64,000 nucleotides of DNA. Source: Opitutales bacterium (lineage in GTDB: Bacteria; Verrucomicrobiota; Verrucomicrobiia; Opitutales; Seribacteraceae). The first letter of the stretch is position 1. Every line of letters starts with the position of its first letter. Below the pieces are notes generated by a model that searched no databases, was not told the origin of the DNA, and saw only the letters and a list, made by a program, of their open reading frames with translations. The translations under genes and the position numbers were made by a program. Shown piece by piece: positions 44,920-54,405 of this stretch. The stretch is from the NCBI GenBank assembly GCA_028042835.1, contig JAOFOL010000006.1, positions 1-64,000 on the forward strand. The letters run 5' to 3'.

Positions 44920-46731
44920 CTAGCTCGCGAGAATAACATCCAGTAATGTCTGGCCAAACTTTTTCAGTTTTGATTCTCCGATGCCGTTAATTTCAAGCAT
45001 CTCGTCCAAACTTTGGGGTTTCGCCTTTGCGAGTTCAATCAGAGTTTTGTCGTGAAAGATAACATAAGCAGGAACCCTTCGTGTCTTTGCCATTTTCTGC
45101 CTGGCAGATTTTAAATTTTCATAGAGAGATTTATCTTCATCAAGATCAAGTGCGACTTTGGTTCTTCTAGAGTTCTTCTTTTTGCTTTCTTTTGCCTTCT
45201 CTGTGATCTTACGGAAATGGATCGATTCCTTCTTTTTTAGAAATGCAAAGCCTTTATCCGTAATTTTGATTCCATTATGTTCATTTACATCTACCCGAAG
45301 CAGGTTACGGGAGACCAATTGTCGGAAAACATTTTGCCACTCGGGTTTACTTGATTCTTTTCCTATCCCAAAAGTACTCTGTTGGTCATGTCCAAAACGA
45401 ATAATACGGTCATCTTCCTTTCCGATTAATACATCCACCACATATACCATCCCAAACCGTTGCCCTGTTCTATAAACCGCGGACAATGCCATTTGAGCAG
45501 GAATGGTACCATCAAATGTTTCGGGTTTTGCATCACAGGTGTCGCAATTTCCACACGGTTCTCCTGTATCGTCAAAATATTCCAGTAATACCTGCCTTCG
45601 ACAAATCGCTGCTTCACATAAGCCAAGCAAAGCATTTAATTTTTGGTGCTCAATTCGCTTTTGGATCTCAGCGGCTTCTGAGTTTTCGATCCAGCTACGC
45701 TGCATCGCTGCATCATCCATCCCAAATATCATAAAGGCATTTGAGGGCAGTCCGTCACGTCCGGCACGCCCAGTCTCCTGATAGTAAGCCTCAATTGACT
45801 TGGGTATATTCATATGGGCAACATATCGTACATCCGGCTTATCAATCCCCATACCGAAAGCTATGGTGGCCACCATGATAATGTTATCTTCTCGCAAAAA
45901 AAGATCCTGATTTGCACTCCTTGCTTCGGCAGACATACCGGCATGATAGGGCAGGGCATTGATTCCCTTTTTCTGCAACCAGTCTGCCATATCATCTACT
46001 TTTTTTCGGGAGATGCAGTAAATAATACCACTGTCACCCGCATGATTATTCACGATGAAGTCATGCACTTGTTTTTTTGGATTATTTCTTTCCACAATGG
46101 AATAGTGAATGTTTGGCCGGTCGAAGCCTCCAATAAAAGTCTTTCCTTTTTCCAACTTTAAACGCTCAATGATGTCCTTACGAGTCGCTCGGTCCGCTGT
46201 GGCTGTCAGGGCGATCCGTGGAATACCCTTGAATCTTTCTGCGAGGAAAGAAAGTGCTGTATAATCTGGACGGAAGTCATGTCCCCACTGAGATACGCAA
46301 TGAGCTTCATCGATAGCGAATAAGGCAATATTGACTGTATCTAGTAGATCAAGGAATTCAGGCATAACCAATCTTTCAGGAGCTACATAGAGTAAGTCTA
46401 ATTGATTGCTTTCAAGCTTTTGCTTTACCTGAAAGACATTCGAGTGAGACATGCCTGAATTGATCGCACCAGCAGCGATTCCCCATTGGGCAAGTGCCGT
46501 TATCTGATCCTGCATCAGTGCAATTAATGGAGATACAATGACTCCCACCCCTTCACGGCAAAGAGCTGGTATTTGGTAGCATAGTGACTTTCCGCTTCCC
46601 GTAGGCATCAGTACAAAAGAACTACCCCCAGCAACTAGATGCTCTATTATCTCGGCCTGTTGTCCGCGGAATTGATCATACCCATATGTATGCTTTAAAA
46701 TGCTAAGCGGATTTTTGGTTGCTGAGTACAC
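44920..46731 (-). CDS. recQ: ATP-dependent DNA helicase RecQ (housekeeping)
   Basis: 603 aa, 3'-5' helicase for recombination repair. Walker A is in MPTGSGKSLCYQ near residue 40, DEAH in IDEAHCVSQWGHDFRPDY near 137, and QETGRAGRDG near 318 closes the helicase core. The zinc-binding Cys set is in CEAAICRRQ, CGNCDTC near 375-400. A C-terminal HRDC domain (LAKAKPQSLDEMLEINGIG) ends the protein. GTG at 46731 is the likely start; no Shine-Dalgarno sequence is seen. It differs from the element-borne RecQ fusion by having both zinc and HRDC parts. Confidence 0.96.
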   Translation of the reverse strand: MYSATKNPLSILKHTYGYDQFRGQQAEIIEHLVAGGSSFVLMPTGSGKSLCYQIPALCREGVGVIVSPLIALMQDQITALAQWGIAAGAINSGMSHSNVFQVKQKLESNQLDLLYVAPERLVMPEFLDLLDTVNIALFAIDEAHCVSQWGHDFRPDYTALSFLAERFKGIPRIALTATADRATRKDIIERLKLEKGKTFIGGFDRPNIHYSIVERNNPKKQVHDFIVNNHAGDSGIIYCISRKKVDDMADWLQKKGINALPYHAGMSAEARSANQDLFLREDNIIMVATIAFGMGIDKPDVRYVAHMNIPKSIEAYYQETGRAGRDGLPSNAFMIFGMDDAAMQRSWIENSEAAEIQKRIEHQKLNALLGLCEAAICRRQVLLEYFDDTGEPCGNCDTCDAKPETFDGTIPAQMALSAVYRTGQRFGMVYVVDVLIGKEDDRIIRFGHDQQSTFGIGKESSKPEWQNVFRQLVSRNLLRVDVNEHNGIKITDKGFAFLKKKESIHFRKITEKAKESKKKNSRRTKVALDLDEDKSLYENLKSARQKMAKTRRVPAYVIFHDKTLIELAKAKPQSLDEMLEINGIGESKLKKFGQTLLDVILAS

Positions 46732-47157
46732 GGTGAAAAGTGATGAGTGAAAAGAGTATCGAATCTGTTATGGTGGTGATTTAAGGAGGTTTTGAATAGT
46801 AAGCAGACGAGCACATACACTTTATGAAATGATGTCCCTATCTGCGGTCCGTCACACTAAGGTTAAAGAATTCCAACTTATTTAAATCACGACTTAATCC
46901 AATCATAACTTTTAAAAACCTATCGTTCATCCAGGTTGTGGTTATATTCAATGGTCCACAAATTTTCGTTCTTAGGTACTATGGATAAAAGGCTCAGTCT
47001 TGGGGGGGGGTACTGATGGAGTAAAAAATTACAGGAGTTCGTTTAGTAAAATAAGTTATTAGTGAAACCACAATAAATGTACCTAGAATTGTGAAGATAA
47101 AATTAGGTTTAAGAACCAAGTCGGGTTGGTCTTGGGCTTTTGCTGAATTTTCATAGT
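46732..47157. other. Divergent intergenic region
   Basis: 426 bp between recQ and the ABC transporter operon, both reading outward. No gene is supported. It contains a run of nine G at 47002-47010, a likely slippage or sequencing trouble spot. Promoters of both flanking units should lie here but cannot be placed by eye. Confidence 0.5.
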
Positions 47158-47859
47158 ATGAAATTCTTGAATGATAATATGAAAGACTTCGCTGGACCAT
47201 TTGCATTAGCAGTTACTGGTGCAAAAAAATCGTTTGGGAAAGTCGATGTACTCAAAGGGCTCGACCTTACTATTCAAAGTGGTGAGAGAGTCGCACTGAT
47301 GGGACCTAGTGGTAGTGGGAAGTCTACACTGCTAAATTGCATCTGTGGGATTGAACCTTTGGATTCCGGGAACATCCAGGTTGGTGGAAAGGAATTATCT
47401 GACCTGAAGCGCACTGAATTAGAAAAAATAAGGAGAGAAAATATTGGTTATGTATTTCAATCATTTCATTTATTGCCCACATTAAACGCTTTTGAAAATG
47501 TTGAGTTTCCTGCTCAACTGGTTGGGATGCCTCGGGATCAACGGATTCAACGAGTGACGGATTTATTCAATGATGTGGGTTTGTCCCATCGCAAAGACCA
47601 CTTGCCCGATGAGTTGAGTGGTGGGGAGCGGCAGCGGGTGGCGATAGCCCGTGCATTGGTGCACCGACCCCGGCTGATACTCGCTGATGAACCAACTGGA
47701 AGTTTGGATACAGAGTCAGGCGGGCAGGTGCTGGAATTACTGAAATCTCTATCCATAGAAATAGGAGTCGCTCTTCTTTTAGTTACGCACGATCATGAAT
47801 CTACGCGGATATGTGACCGGGTAATTAGGATGAAGGATGGTTTCTTGATTTCTGACTAA
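47158..47859 (+). CDS. ABC transporter ATP-binding protein (LolD/MacB-like)
   Basis: 233 aa from the ATG at 47158. Walker [10 protein letters not shown] near 53, the family Q-loop [21 protein letters not shown] near 105, signature [15 protein letters not shown] near 153, Walker [13 protein letters not shown] near 177 and the H-loop TH near 208 are all present. This is the LolD/MacB/FtsE subfamily that drives FtsX-type permeases. The permease follows 4 bp downstream and a lipocalin-like exported protein comes third, so the operon is of AttE-F/G-H type. Confidence 0.93.
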   Translation: MKFLNDNMKDFAGPFALAVTGAKKSFGKVDVLKGLDLTIQSGERVALMGPSGSGKSTLLNCICGIEPLDSGNIQVGGKELSDLKRTELEKIRRENIGYVFQSFHLLPTLNAFENVEFPAQLVGMPRDQRIQRVTDLFNDVGLSHRKDHLPDELSGGERQRVAIARALVHRPRLILADEPTGSLDTESGGQVLELLKSLSIEIGVALLLVTHDHESTRICDRVIRMKDGFLISD

Positions 47860-47863
47860 GCAG

Positions 47864-50449
47864 ATGTCACTCAGTTCCCGCTTTCAGCTTGTGTGGCTAT
47901 TGCTCACAAAAATGACTTTTCGGCATTGGCGAAATAAGGCCGGGCATTACCTTCTTCTTATGGTCATTGTTGCGGTTGGAGTCGGGGCCTTCAATGGTAT
48001 TCGACAGGCGAGTCGCTCAGCTTCAGCAAACTTTGGGCTTTTTAATCAGGCTGTTTCAGGCCAGAGCGATTTTTTGATCGAATCTCCTACTCAGCGGTTA
48101 TTGGAAAAAGATTTGAAGCAATTAGCTCGGTTAGGGAAAAGTCCAGATTGGAATCTGGTTCCCGTGGTAGAGGGGTCAGTAACAGCCGTGGAGTTAATCA
48201 ACGGGGCAAAAAAACAACTTCGTTTAATCGGCTTGGATTTGTTAGCTTTGGGCAATCTTCCAACTTTGACTCAGCAAAACCTCAAGTTTTCTGAAGAGAA
48301 TGCTTCCTGGTACGACTGGTTGGGCAGTGATAATGAAGTGTGGGTTGGTCAGTCTCTGGCAGATTCGGTAGGAGTGACGGGAGGGGATACTATCTCATTT
48401 CTGGCAAGTGGACGGAAGGCGAAGATGAAAATACGGATGATTTTGGATGATCCAGATGGTAATCTACCAGACGATCTTGTGCTCGGTGATCTGCCTACGG
48501 TGCAGCACTTACTGAGCCGTTCCGGGGAGTTAAATCGAGTGGAGGTAGTCCTTACACAAGTGGACCGGAGGGAAGATAAACCATATCTCGCTGAAATCGA
48601 AGATCGTTTACGAAAAGAACTACCCAGGAATTTGATTTTATCTCCTACGGAAAATCGTGCGGCTGATCGTGCGGCCATGACGGCGGCCTTTCGACTTAAT
48701 CTAACAATTCTTTCGCTCATCGCAATTTTGGTGGGTGCTTACCTCATACTACAGGCCTTGGATGCAGCGGTGGTCCGAAGGCGGGCGGAGATTGCCACCC
48801 TTCGTTCTTTGGGCGTTGGTGCATCTGTTCTTTTTAGCACTTTTCTATTGGAAGCTTTAGTTCTCGGATTATTGGGTTCGATTGCTGGGGTCGGGGTTGG
48901 TCAGGTTCTTGCCTTTGGTGCAGTGGGTATGTTGGCAGATACCGTTAATGCTCTTTATTTTGCCACTTCTGTTGAAGCCTTATCGGTAACTTCTTTGGAT
49001 GTTATTGTGGGAGTAGGCTTGGGCGTGGCCTTTAGTTTGCTCGCTGGTTGGCTACCGGCCCGAGATGCCACTCAAACTCCACCTGCACAAATTCTCGCCA
49101 AGGGTGATTGGTCACCAGGCTTTTTTTGGCTACGAAAGCCTAAAGTCGGTCTGTGTTTGCTTGGACTCGGCGGGGTAGCGTTATGTTTTCCTCCTTTTAT
49201 TATGGAAGCAGGTTCAAAAATGCCAGTCGGGGGGTTTGTTGCGGCAGGGTGCTGGATTTTAGGTTCAGCTCTATTGGCAGGGCATGGGTTGGTCTTATTG
49301 GCTGGATGGGTACGACCATTTTGTTCAGGACCAGTTTCCCGTCTTGCTTGCAGTCGTTTGTGGGATGGGTCGAGTCGTCACCGGTTGGCGGTTGCCGGGT
49401 TAGTTGTGGCGGTGAGCATGGTGACGGGCATGTTTCAAATGATCGAAAGCTTTCGTGATACGATTGAGGAATGGTTCGATGTTCGTTTTCAAGCCGATCT
49501 CTACATCTCTGAGAGTGGGGTAACTGGAGCAGGTAGTATCAACGGGATTGATCCAACGCTATTGGATGGGTTGTTAAGGCAACCCAATATTAAATACGCA
49601 GATATCATGCGGATTTGTTACGCTAAGCCTGCCAGAGGCGTGACGGTTTTAGCAGGAGTTGATATGAAGCACTGGAGTCAGGAAGCTCGACAGATATGGC
49701 TTAAAGAGCCTGGGACTTTACAATCTGTAAAGGGTACGGAGCCCGCGTTGGTAAGCGAAACCTTTGCTCGTCGATTTGGCGTTTTAGAGGGCGGCGTTGT
49801 AGAATTACAGACTCCTTCCGGAATGCAAAAGGTGTCTCCTTTTGGAATTTTTTGTGACTATGGAAATGAGTTTGGGATGGCGGCAATCTCCCAGTTGGAA
49901 TGGATAAAATGGACAGGTTCCGAGCGTGCGGTGAATGTGAGTTTATATCTTGAGGACCGATCGAAATTAAAAGAAATGCGCGACCAGTTAAGGATCGCCT
50001 ATCCTGGTTTAGATATCCGAAACGAACGGGAGCTTAGGGATGTAGCTTTGGGTATTTTTGAGCAGACCTTTCAGGCCACTCATGCACTCAGTTTGATCGG
50101 ATTGGCAGTTGCCTTCGCAGGTTTACTTTTGGGATTGCTTTCGATTTTTGATGAGTCTACCCAAACATGGCAGACCTTGAAACATCTAGGCTTTTCTACT
50201 CAGCGTTTCATTTTGGCCGCGGGTTTAGAGGGAGCCGGGATTGGAGTAGCCGCGTGGGTTGTCGGTGCTATAACCGGGCTGGCTCTCGGGTGGTTGTTGG
50301 TCTTTGTAATTAATGTTCAATCTTTTGGATGGACCTTACTTTGGACGGTGCCTCTTGCAAATATTTTATGGTTTGGTGTGCTGTTAACCGTGGTTGGCTT
50401 CGTTTCTGGAATGATCTCGGCGAGCTATTGGAATTTTCGAAGAAGATGA
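47864..50449 (+). CDS. FtsX-like ABC transporter permease
   Basis: 861 aa inner-membrane permease with two FtsX-type halves. An N-terminal helix (AGHYLLLMVIVAVGVGAF) is followed by a periplasmic MacB-like domain, then helices near 280-420, a second set near 430-530, another periplasmic domain, and four C-terminal helices (ALSLIGLAVAFAGLLLGLL and others). Energy comes from the preceding ATPase. Such transporters move lipoproteins, lipids or peptides rather than nutrients. The stop overlaps the next ATG as ATGA. Confidence 0.92.
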   Translation: MSLSSRFQLVWLLLTKMTFRHWRNKAGHYLLLMVIVAVGVGAFNGIRQASRSASANFGLFNQAVSGQSDFLIESPTQRLLEKDLKQLARLGKSPDWNLVPVVEGSVTAVELINGAKKQLRLIGLDLLALGNLPTLTQQNLKFSEENASWYDWLGSDNEVWVGQSLADSVGVTGGDTISFLASGRKAKMKIRMILDDPDGNLPDDLVLGDLPTVQHLLSRSGELNRVEVVLTQVDRREDKPYLAEIEDRLRKELPRNLILSPTENRAADRAAMTAAFRLNLTILSLIAILVGAYLILQALDAAVVRRRAEIATLRSLGVGASVLFSTFLLEALVLGLLGSIAGVGVGQVLAFGAVGMLADTVNALYFATSVEALSVTSLDVIVGVGLGVAFSLLAGWLPARDATQTPPAQILAKGDWSPGFFWLRKPKVGLCLLGLGGVALCFPPFIMEAGSKMPVGGFVAAGCWILGSALLAGHGLVLLAGWVRPFCSGPVSRLACSRLWDGSSRHRLAVAGLVVAVSMVTGMFQMIESFRDTIEEWFDVRFQADLYISESGVTGAGSINGIDPTLLDGLLRQPNIKYADIMRICYAKPARGVTVLAGVDMKHWSQEARQIWLKEPGTLQSVKGTEPALVSETFARRFGVLEGGVVELQTPSGMQKVSPFGIFCDYGNEFGMAAISQLEWIKWTGSERAVNVSLYLEDRSKLKEMRDQLRIAYPGLDIRNERELRDVALGIFEQTFQATHALSLIGLAVAFAGLLLGLLSIFDESTQTWQTLKHLGFSTQRFILAAGLEGAGIGVAAWVVGAITGLALGWLLVFVINVQSFGWTLLWTVPLANILWFGVLLTVVGFVSGMISASYWNFRRR

Positions 50450-51576
50450 AAATAATTTTTGGTTTCCTACTGATTTCTTGTTTAAACATTCATGCCGAGT
50501 GGATTGAGCCACCAACTCGTTCGAGTAAAGGGTTTCTTGTTCCGACTGCGGACTATATCCCTACATTTCCACAAGATCATGGTGCTCACCGAGGCTATGC
50601 GTTGGAATGGTGGTACTGGGTAGGGCATTTGGAAACGGTTAATGACGGGCAGAAATATGGATTTCAATCCACGGTTTTTAGGGTAGCCGGGGATCCAAAA
50701 AATTCGAAGGATTCAGAAACGGAAACTTTTGGCAGCCGACAGCTTTTCCTCGCACACTCTGCCCTGAGTGATCGATCCGAAAAAAAATACCTCCACCATG
50801 AACGAGTTCTTCGGGAGGGATGGCAAGCTCAAGCGAGTAAGGATACCTTGGGCTTGGAGGTTGCAGGGATTGAAGCCAGGATGCTTGTTGATGGGAAGGG
50901 GCACCACTTGACCACGCACTATCCAGGAGGGGGCAAGTTGGAACTTGAACTGATACCAGCCAAGCCTCTCGTGCGCTTTGGAGAACGGGGACTTAGTCGA
51001 AAAGGAGATGGAGCTGCCTCGGTGAGTTGGTATTGGTCGTACTCTCGCCTAAAAGCAACTGGAGTTTTATCTCACAATGGACAAGTGCAAAAGGTAAGAG
51101 GATTTGCATGGATGGACCATGAGATTTCCTCCAGTCAACTAGGTAAGGGACTAGCTGGATGGGATTGGACTTGTATGCAACTTGATGATGGAACGGAAGT
51201 GAAGGCTTATCGTTTACGTAAGGATGATGGATCTAGTGATCGTTGGTCTGCGGTGTATTGGATTGATGCAAAAGGTAAAACCCAGCATGTATATGCTGAT
51301 CAATTTACTTGGGGAGAGGAAGGTGACTGGACCAGTCCTACCACTGGGCTTACTTACCCGACTTATATACGAATAAATGCTGATCACCCTACGAGGGGAA
51401 AACAGAGTTATCGTTTGCGACCAATTATTGATGATCAGGAATTTTATGGTAACCGGGCGGATAATGCCTACTGGGAGGGAGCGTGTGATGTAATAAGTCC
51501 GGATGATGAAGTGATCGGTCGTGCTTACCTTGAGCTTGCGGGTTACGGAGGTGGGCTTGGTGCCCGTCTAAATTAG
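50446..51576 (+). CDS. AttH/CrtC lipocalin-like exported protein
   Basis: 376 aa from the ATG at 50446, which starts a signal peptide (IIFGFLLISCLNIHA). Family motifs are YALEWWYWVGHL near 57, the KSWYW-type strand VSWYWSYSRL near 192, GFAWMDHEISSS near 220 and WDWTCMQLDDG near 238. It belongs to the AttH/hydroxyneurosporene-synthase-like lipocalins, which sit beside LolD/FtsX transporters as here (ATGA overlap). Probably a periplasmic lipid-handling partner of the transporter; no carotenoid gene is nearby. Confidence 0.9.
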   Translation: MKIIFGFLLISCLNIHAEWIEPPTRSSKGFLVPTADYIPTFPQDHGAHRGYALEWWYWVGHLETVNDGQKYGFQSTVFRVAGDPKNSKDSETETFGSRQLFLAHSALSDRSEKKYLHHERVLREGWQAQASKDTLGLEVAGIEARMLVDGKGHHLTTHYPGGGKLELELIPAKPLVRFGERGLSRKGDGAASVSWYWSYSRLKATGVLSHNGQVQKVRGFAWMDHEISSSQLGKGLAGWDWTCMQLDDGTEVKAYRLRKDDGSSDRWSAVYWIDAKGKTQHVYADQFTWGEEGDWTSPTTGLTYPTYIRINADHPTRGKQSYRLRPIIDDQEFYGNRADNAYWEGACDVISPDDEVIGRAYLELAGYGGGLGARLN

Positions 51577-51667
51577 GATATGTCTTGAATTAAATCCCAG
51601 GTATATTCTCTAATTCCTAATTGTTCCAAATCTTGACCTAAAAGTTAGTTTAGTTTTTTATGAAATA

Positions 51668-52549
51668 ATGAAGGTATTTCATTTATTCTTACTACTCTCA
51701 TTCGGATTTTTAGTAGTGGAAGGTAAGTCGGGTGTAAATGAGGTGAAATCTCTCAGGCATAAACAAAATGGCATGTTAAGAGTGATGAGTTTTAATATTC
51801 GCCTTGGAATCGCGAACGATGGCCCTAATCGATGGGATTTACGAAAAGAGTTGGTGGTCAAAACTATTCAAAAATTTAAACCTGACCTGCTTGGTTTGCA
51901 GGAAGTTTTTCCGATGCAGGAGAACTATTTGAGCGAAAGTTTGCCTGAGTATGAATACTACGGCAGAAGTCGTCTGGTGAATCCGGATGATGGGGAAGCG
52001 TGCTCGGTTATGTTTAAAAAAGACCGATTTTCAATGATTGAAAAATCTACATTTTGGTTGTCGGAAAATCAATATAGACCAGGGAGTAAAAGCTGGGATT
52101 CATCCTTGCCCAGAATCGTGAATGAAGTCTGCCTATTAGATAAGGTTAACCCAAAGAAAAAAATTCATTTTTTTAACACTCATTTTGATCATAAAGGAAA
52201 AATAGCCAGAGAGAAGTCTGCAAAAATTATCAAAAATAAAATCAATAAAATGAATGATGATTCCAGGGTAGTGATAACAGGTGATTTTAATTCAAGAGAA
52301 GATAGCACCCCGTACCAAACTTTGGTGGGAGGTAAACTAGTGGATACTTTTCGGCATACTCACCCGGTTCGTACGAATGAAGAAAGTACTATGACTTCCT
52401 GGAATGGTAGGCTTATCGGAAACCGTATAGATTGGATCTTATGCAGTACTACTTTTAATGTCCTAAAAGGATCGATTGATCGTACTCATGAGAACGGGCG
52501 ATATCCGTCTGATCATTATCCTATTACTTCAATATTAGAATTTAAATGA
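51668..52549 (+). CDS. Exported endonuclease/exonuclease/phosphatase family protein
   Basis: 293 aa with a signal peptide (FHLFLLLSFGFLVVEGKS). EEP-fold catalytic motifs are in order: MSFNIRLG near 40, LGLQEVF near 77 (catalytic Glu), NTHFDHKG near 170, ITGDFNSRE near 198, RIDWILCS near 257 and SDHYPI near 283. The fold covers DNases, sphingomyelinases and sugar or inositol phosphatases; the substrate cannot be told. It overlaps the acid phosphatase gene by four bases, suggesting phosphate scavenging by the pair. Confidence 0.9.
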   Translation: MKVFHLFLLLSFGFLVVEGKSGVNEVKSLRHKQNGMLRVMSFNIRLGIANDGPNRWDLRKELVVKTIQKFKPDLLGLQEVFPMQENYLSESLPEYEYYGRSRLVNPDDGEACSVMFKKDRFSMIEKSTFWLSENQYRPGSKSWDSSLPRIVNEVCLLDKVNPKKKIHFFNTHFDHKGKIAREKSAKIIKNKINKMNDDSRVVITGDFNSREDSTPYQTLVGGKLVDTFRHTHPVRTNEESTMTSWNGRLIGNRIDWILCSTTFNVLKGSIDRTHENGRYPSDHYPITSILEFK

Positions 52550-53247
52550 ATAATCACTTTCAATTTACGCTAGCTGCCCTGATTGTTATTTTAAACTTAT
52601 CATCACAGGCAGGGCTTGCTCGCCCAGCACTTCCTAATGATGTGAGGTGGGTCCGGAATTCGACAGAATATAAAAGTTTATGCGATTATGTCTTCCGGAA
52701 AGCAGCGGAGAGCGTTCAGGTACAAATGGACCTATATGCATCCACCGGAAGTAAAGAAAAGAAGCAAGGTTTTGCAGCGGTGGTCGATTTAGATGAAACA
52801 GTTTTGGATAACAGTCTTTACCAGGTTGAAAGATGGAAAGCTGGACTGGGGTTCACTCAGGCCTCCTGGTCTTCTTGGGTTAAAAGAAAAGAGGCGAAAC
52901 TAATCTCCGGGGCTAAAAGTTTTTTAGACACGGTAAGAAATGAGGGGGTGCAAATTGTTTTTTTAAGTAACCGTATGAATCAAAACTTAAAACCGACTCA
53001 GGAGAACTTACTGAAATTAGATGTCCTCAAACCAAAAGATATATTTTTACTTCGGCAAAATAAACTGGATACTAAAGAAAAAAGAAGAGCAGAGGTTTTG
53101 GAGGGTAGGGGACGAATGGAGAAGTTTGGTCCATTGAATGTAATTGTTTATCTAGGAGATCAAATGGGCGACTTTCCTCAGGAGCATTCTGCAGAGATAG
53201 GTAGAAAGTACTTCCTACTGCCCAACCCAATGTATGGTAAATGGTAA
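52546..53247 (+). CDS. HAD acid phosphatase, class B/e(P4)-like
   Basis: 233 aa exported phosphatase. A signal peptide is followed by the HAD motif I VVDLDETVLDN (Asp81, Asp83), motif II IVFLSNRM near 130 and the acidic motif YLGDQMGDFP near 203. This order and size fit HAD subfamily IIIB, the e(P4)/class B acid phosphatases that release phosphate from nucleotides. No lipobox Cys follows the signal peptide, so it is probably a soluble periplasmic enzyme. ATGA overlap with the preceding nuclease/phosphatase gene. Confidence 0.9.
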   Translation: MNNHFQFTLAALIVILNLSSQAGLARPALPNDVRWVRNSTEYKSLCDYVFRKAAESVQVQMDLYASTGSKEKKQGFAAVVDLDETVLDNSLYQVERWKAGLGFTQASWSSWVKRKEAKLISGAKSFLDTVRNEGVQIVFLSNRMNQNLKPTQENLLKLDVLKPKDIFLLRQNKLDTKEKRRAEVLEGRGRMEKFGPLNVIVYLGDQMGDFPQEHSAEIGRKYFLLPNPMYGKW

Positions 53248-53372
53248 GATAACTGTCTGGATTATATTGATAAAGAATCCATGGGACTAGCTGAATAAGT
53301 AGTCACAAAGTGTATTTTTCGAAATATTAACTGAACTTGACCTAGCACACTAATCAATTTGGGATGATATGA

Positions 53373-54401
53373 ATGCAAAATTTACTCCCTGCTCTTTGTT
53401 TCTCATTTCCGTTGATGTTATTTTCCTCCAATTGGTACAAGGGAAATACTCACGTTCACACGACTCTTTGCGGCCATGCTGACTCGACTCCAGAGTTTGT
53501 CGCTCAATGGTACCACGATCAGGGCTACAACTTCCTGGTTCTTAGTGAACATAATAAATTTATTGATCCTTCTACAGTGAAATTAAAAAGGGATGTTCGT
53601 ACGGACTTTCTTCTTGTTCCTGGAGAAGAGGTCACAGCAGCTGTTCACAGCACTGCCATGAATATTAGTCGGCTGGTTCCTTGGCACCATAAAGACAAGA
53701 ACCGTTCCAAGGTCATGCAGAATCATGTGGACGAAATTAGTAAAGCCGGGGGTGCAATGATCCTTAATCATCCTAATTTTGGTAGACGTATTCATTCCCA
53801 TGAAATTCTTCCCGTGAAAAATCTTTACATGTTCGAACTGTATAATGCCCACCCAGGGGTGCATAGTTTTGGAAATGCTCATCGCCCGAATCTTGAACAG
53901 GTTTGGGACGCATTACTTGAGAAGGGTATGAAGATCTATGGGGTATCTTCTGACGATGCTCACAAGCTTCAAAAATGGGGAGAAAAAGAGAATAATCCAG
54001 GTCGTGGTTGGATCATGGTTAACTCTCATGAACTTACTTCAGATGCCATTACTCAATCGATGCTCCGTGGCGACTTTTATTCCTCTTCAGGGATTATGCT
54101 AGAAAAGCTCGTGCGTGGAGATAATCATATCGAGGTCTCAGTTGATAAAGATGAAACTGCCCGCGAATTAGAATCTGAATTTATCTTTGGCCGTCCCGTA
54201 AAAAAAGGTGTACCCGGAACCTTTATCGACTTTATTGGACCTGGCGGAGAGGTACTCAAAACAGTACAGGGAATCTCAGCATCTTTTGAAACTGAAGGTA
54301 TCTACCTACGCACAAAAATTACTCTCCGAGTAAAAAAAGAAGATGGTTCACTTCGTGAATACTATGCTTGGACGCAACCAGTCTTTACGGATGGTAGGTA
54401 A
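53373..54401 (+). CDS. PHP-domain metal-dependent phosphoesterase
   Basis: 342 aa. GNTHVHTTLCGH (His27, His29) is PHP motif I; VLSEHN near 55, PGEEVTA near 83, ILNHPNFG near 130 and YGVSSDDAH near 189 supply the other metal ligands. The C-terminal 100 residues form a beta domain. The N-terminus is hydrophobic (LLPALCFSFPLMLFSS) and probably a signal peptide. The substrate is unknown; the family includes histidinol phosphatases and trinuclear-metal phosphoesterases. It converges with the propeller-cupredoxin gene with a 4-bp gap. Confidence 0.88.
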   Translation: MQNLLPALCFSFPLMLFSSNWYKGNTHVHTTLCGHADSTPEFVAQWYHDQGYNFLVLSEHNKFIDPSTVKLKRDVRTDFLLVPGEEVTAAVHSTAMNISRLVPWHHKDKNRSKVMQNHVDEISKAGGAMILNHPNFGRRIHSHEILPVKNLYMFELYNAHPGVHSFGNAHRPNLEQVWDALLEKGMKIYGVSSDDAHKLQKWGEKENNPGRGWIMVNSHELTSDAITQSMLRGDFYSSSGIMLEKLVRGDNHIEVSVDKDETARELESEFIFGRPVKKGVPGTFIDFIGPGGEVLKTVQGISASFETEGIYLRTKITLRVKKEDGSLREYYAWTQPVFTDGR

Positions 54402-54405
54402 AAAT

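Noticed and set aside
46994-47206. Leftward 70-aa frame in the recQ/ABC intergenic region
   Set aside because: It overlaps the ABC gene start and a nine-G run, and has no recognisable features or ribosome-binding site.
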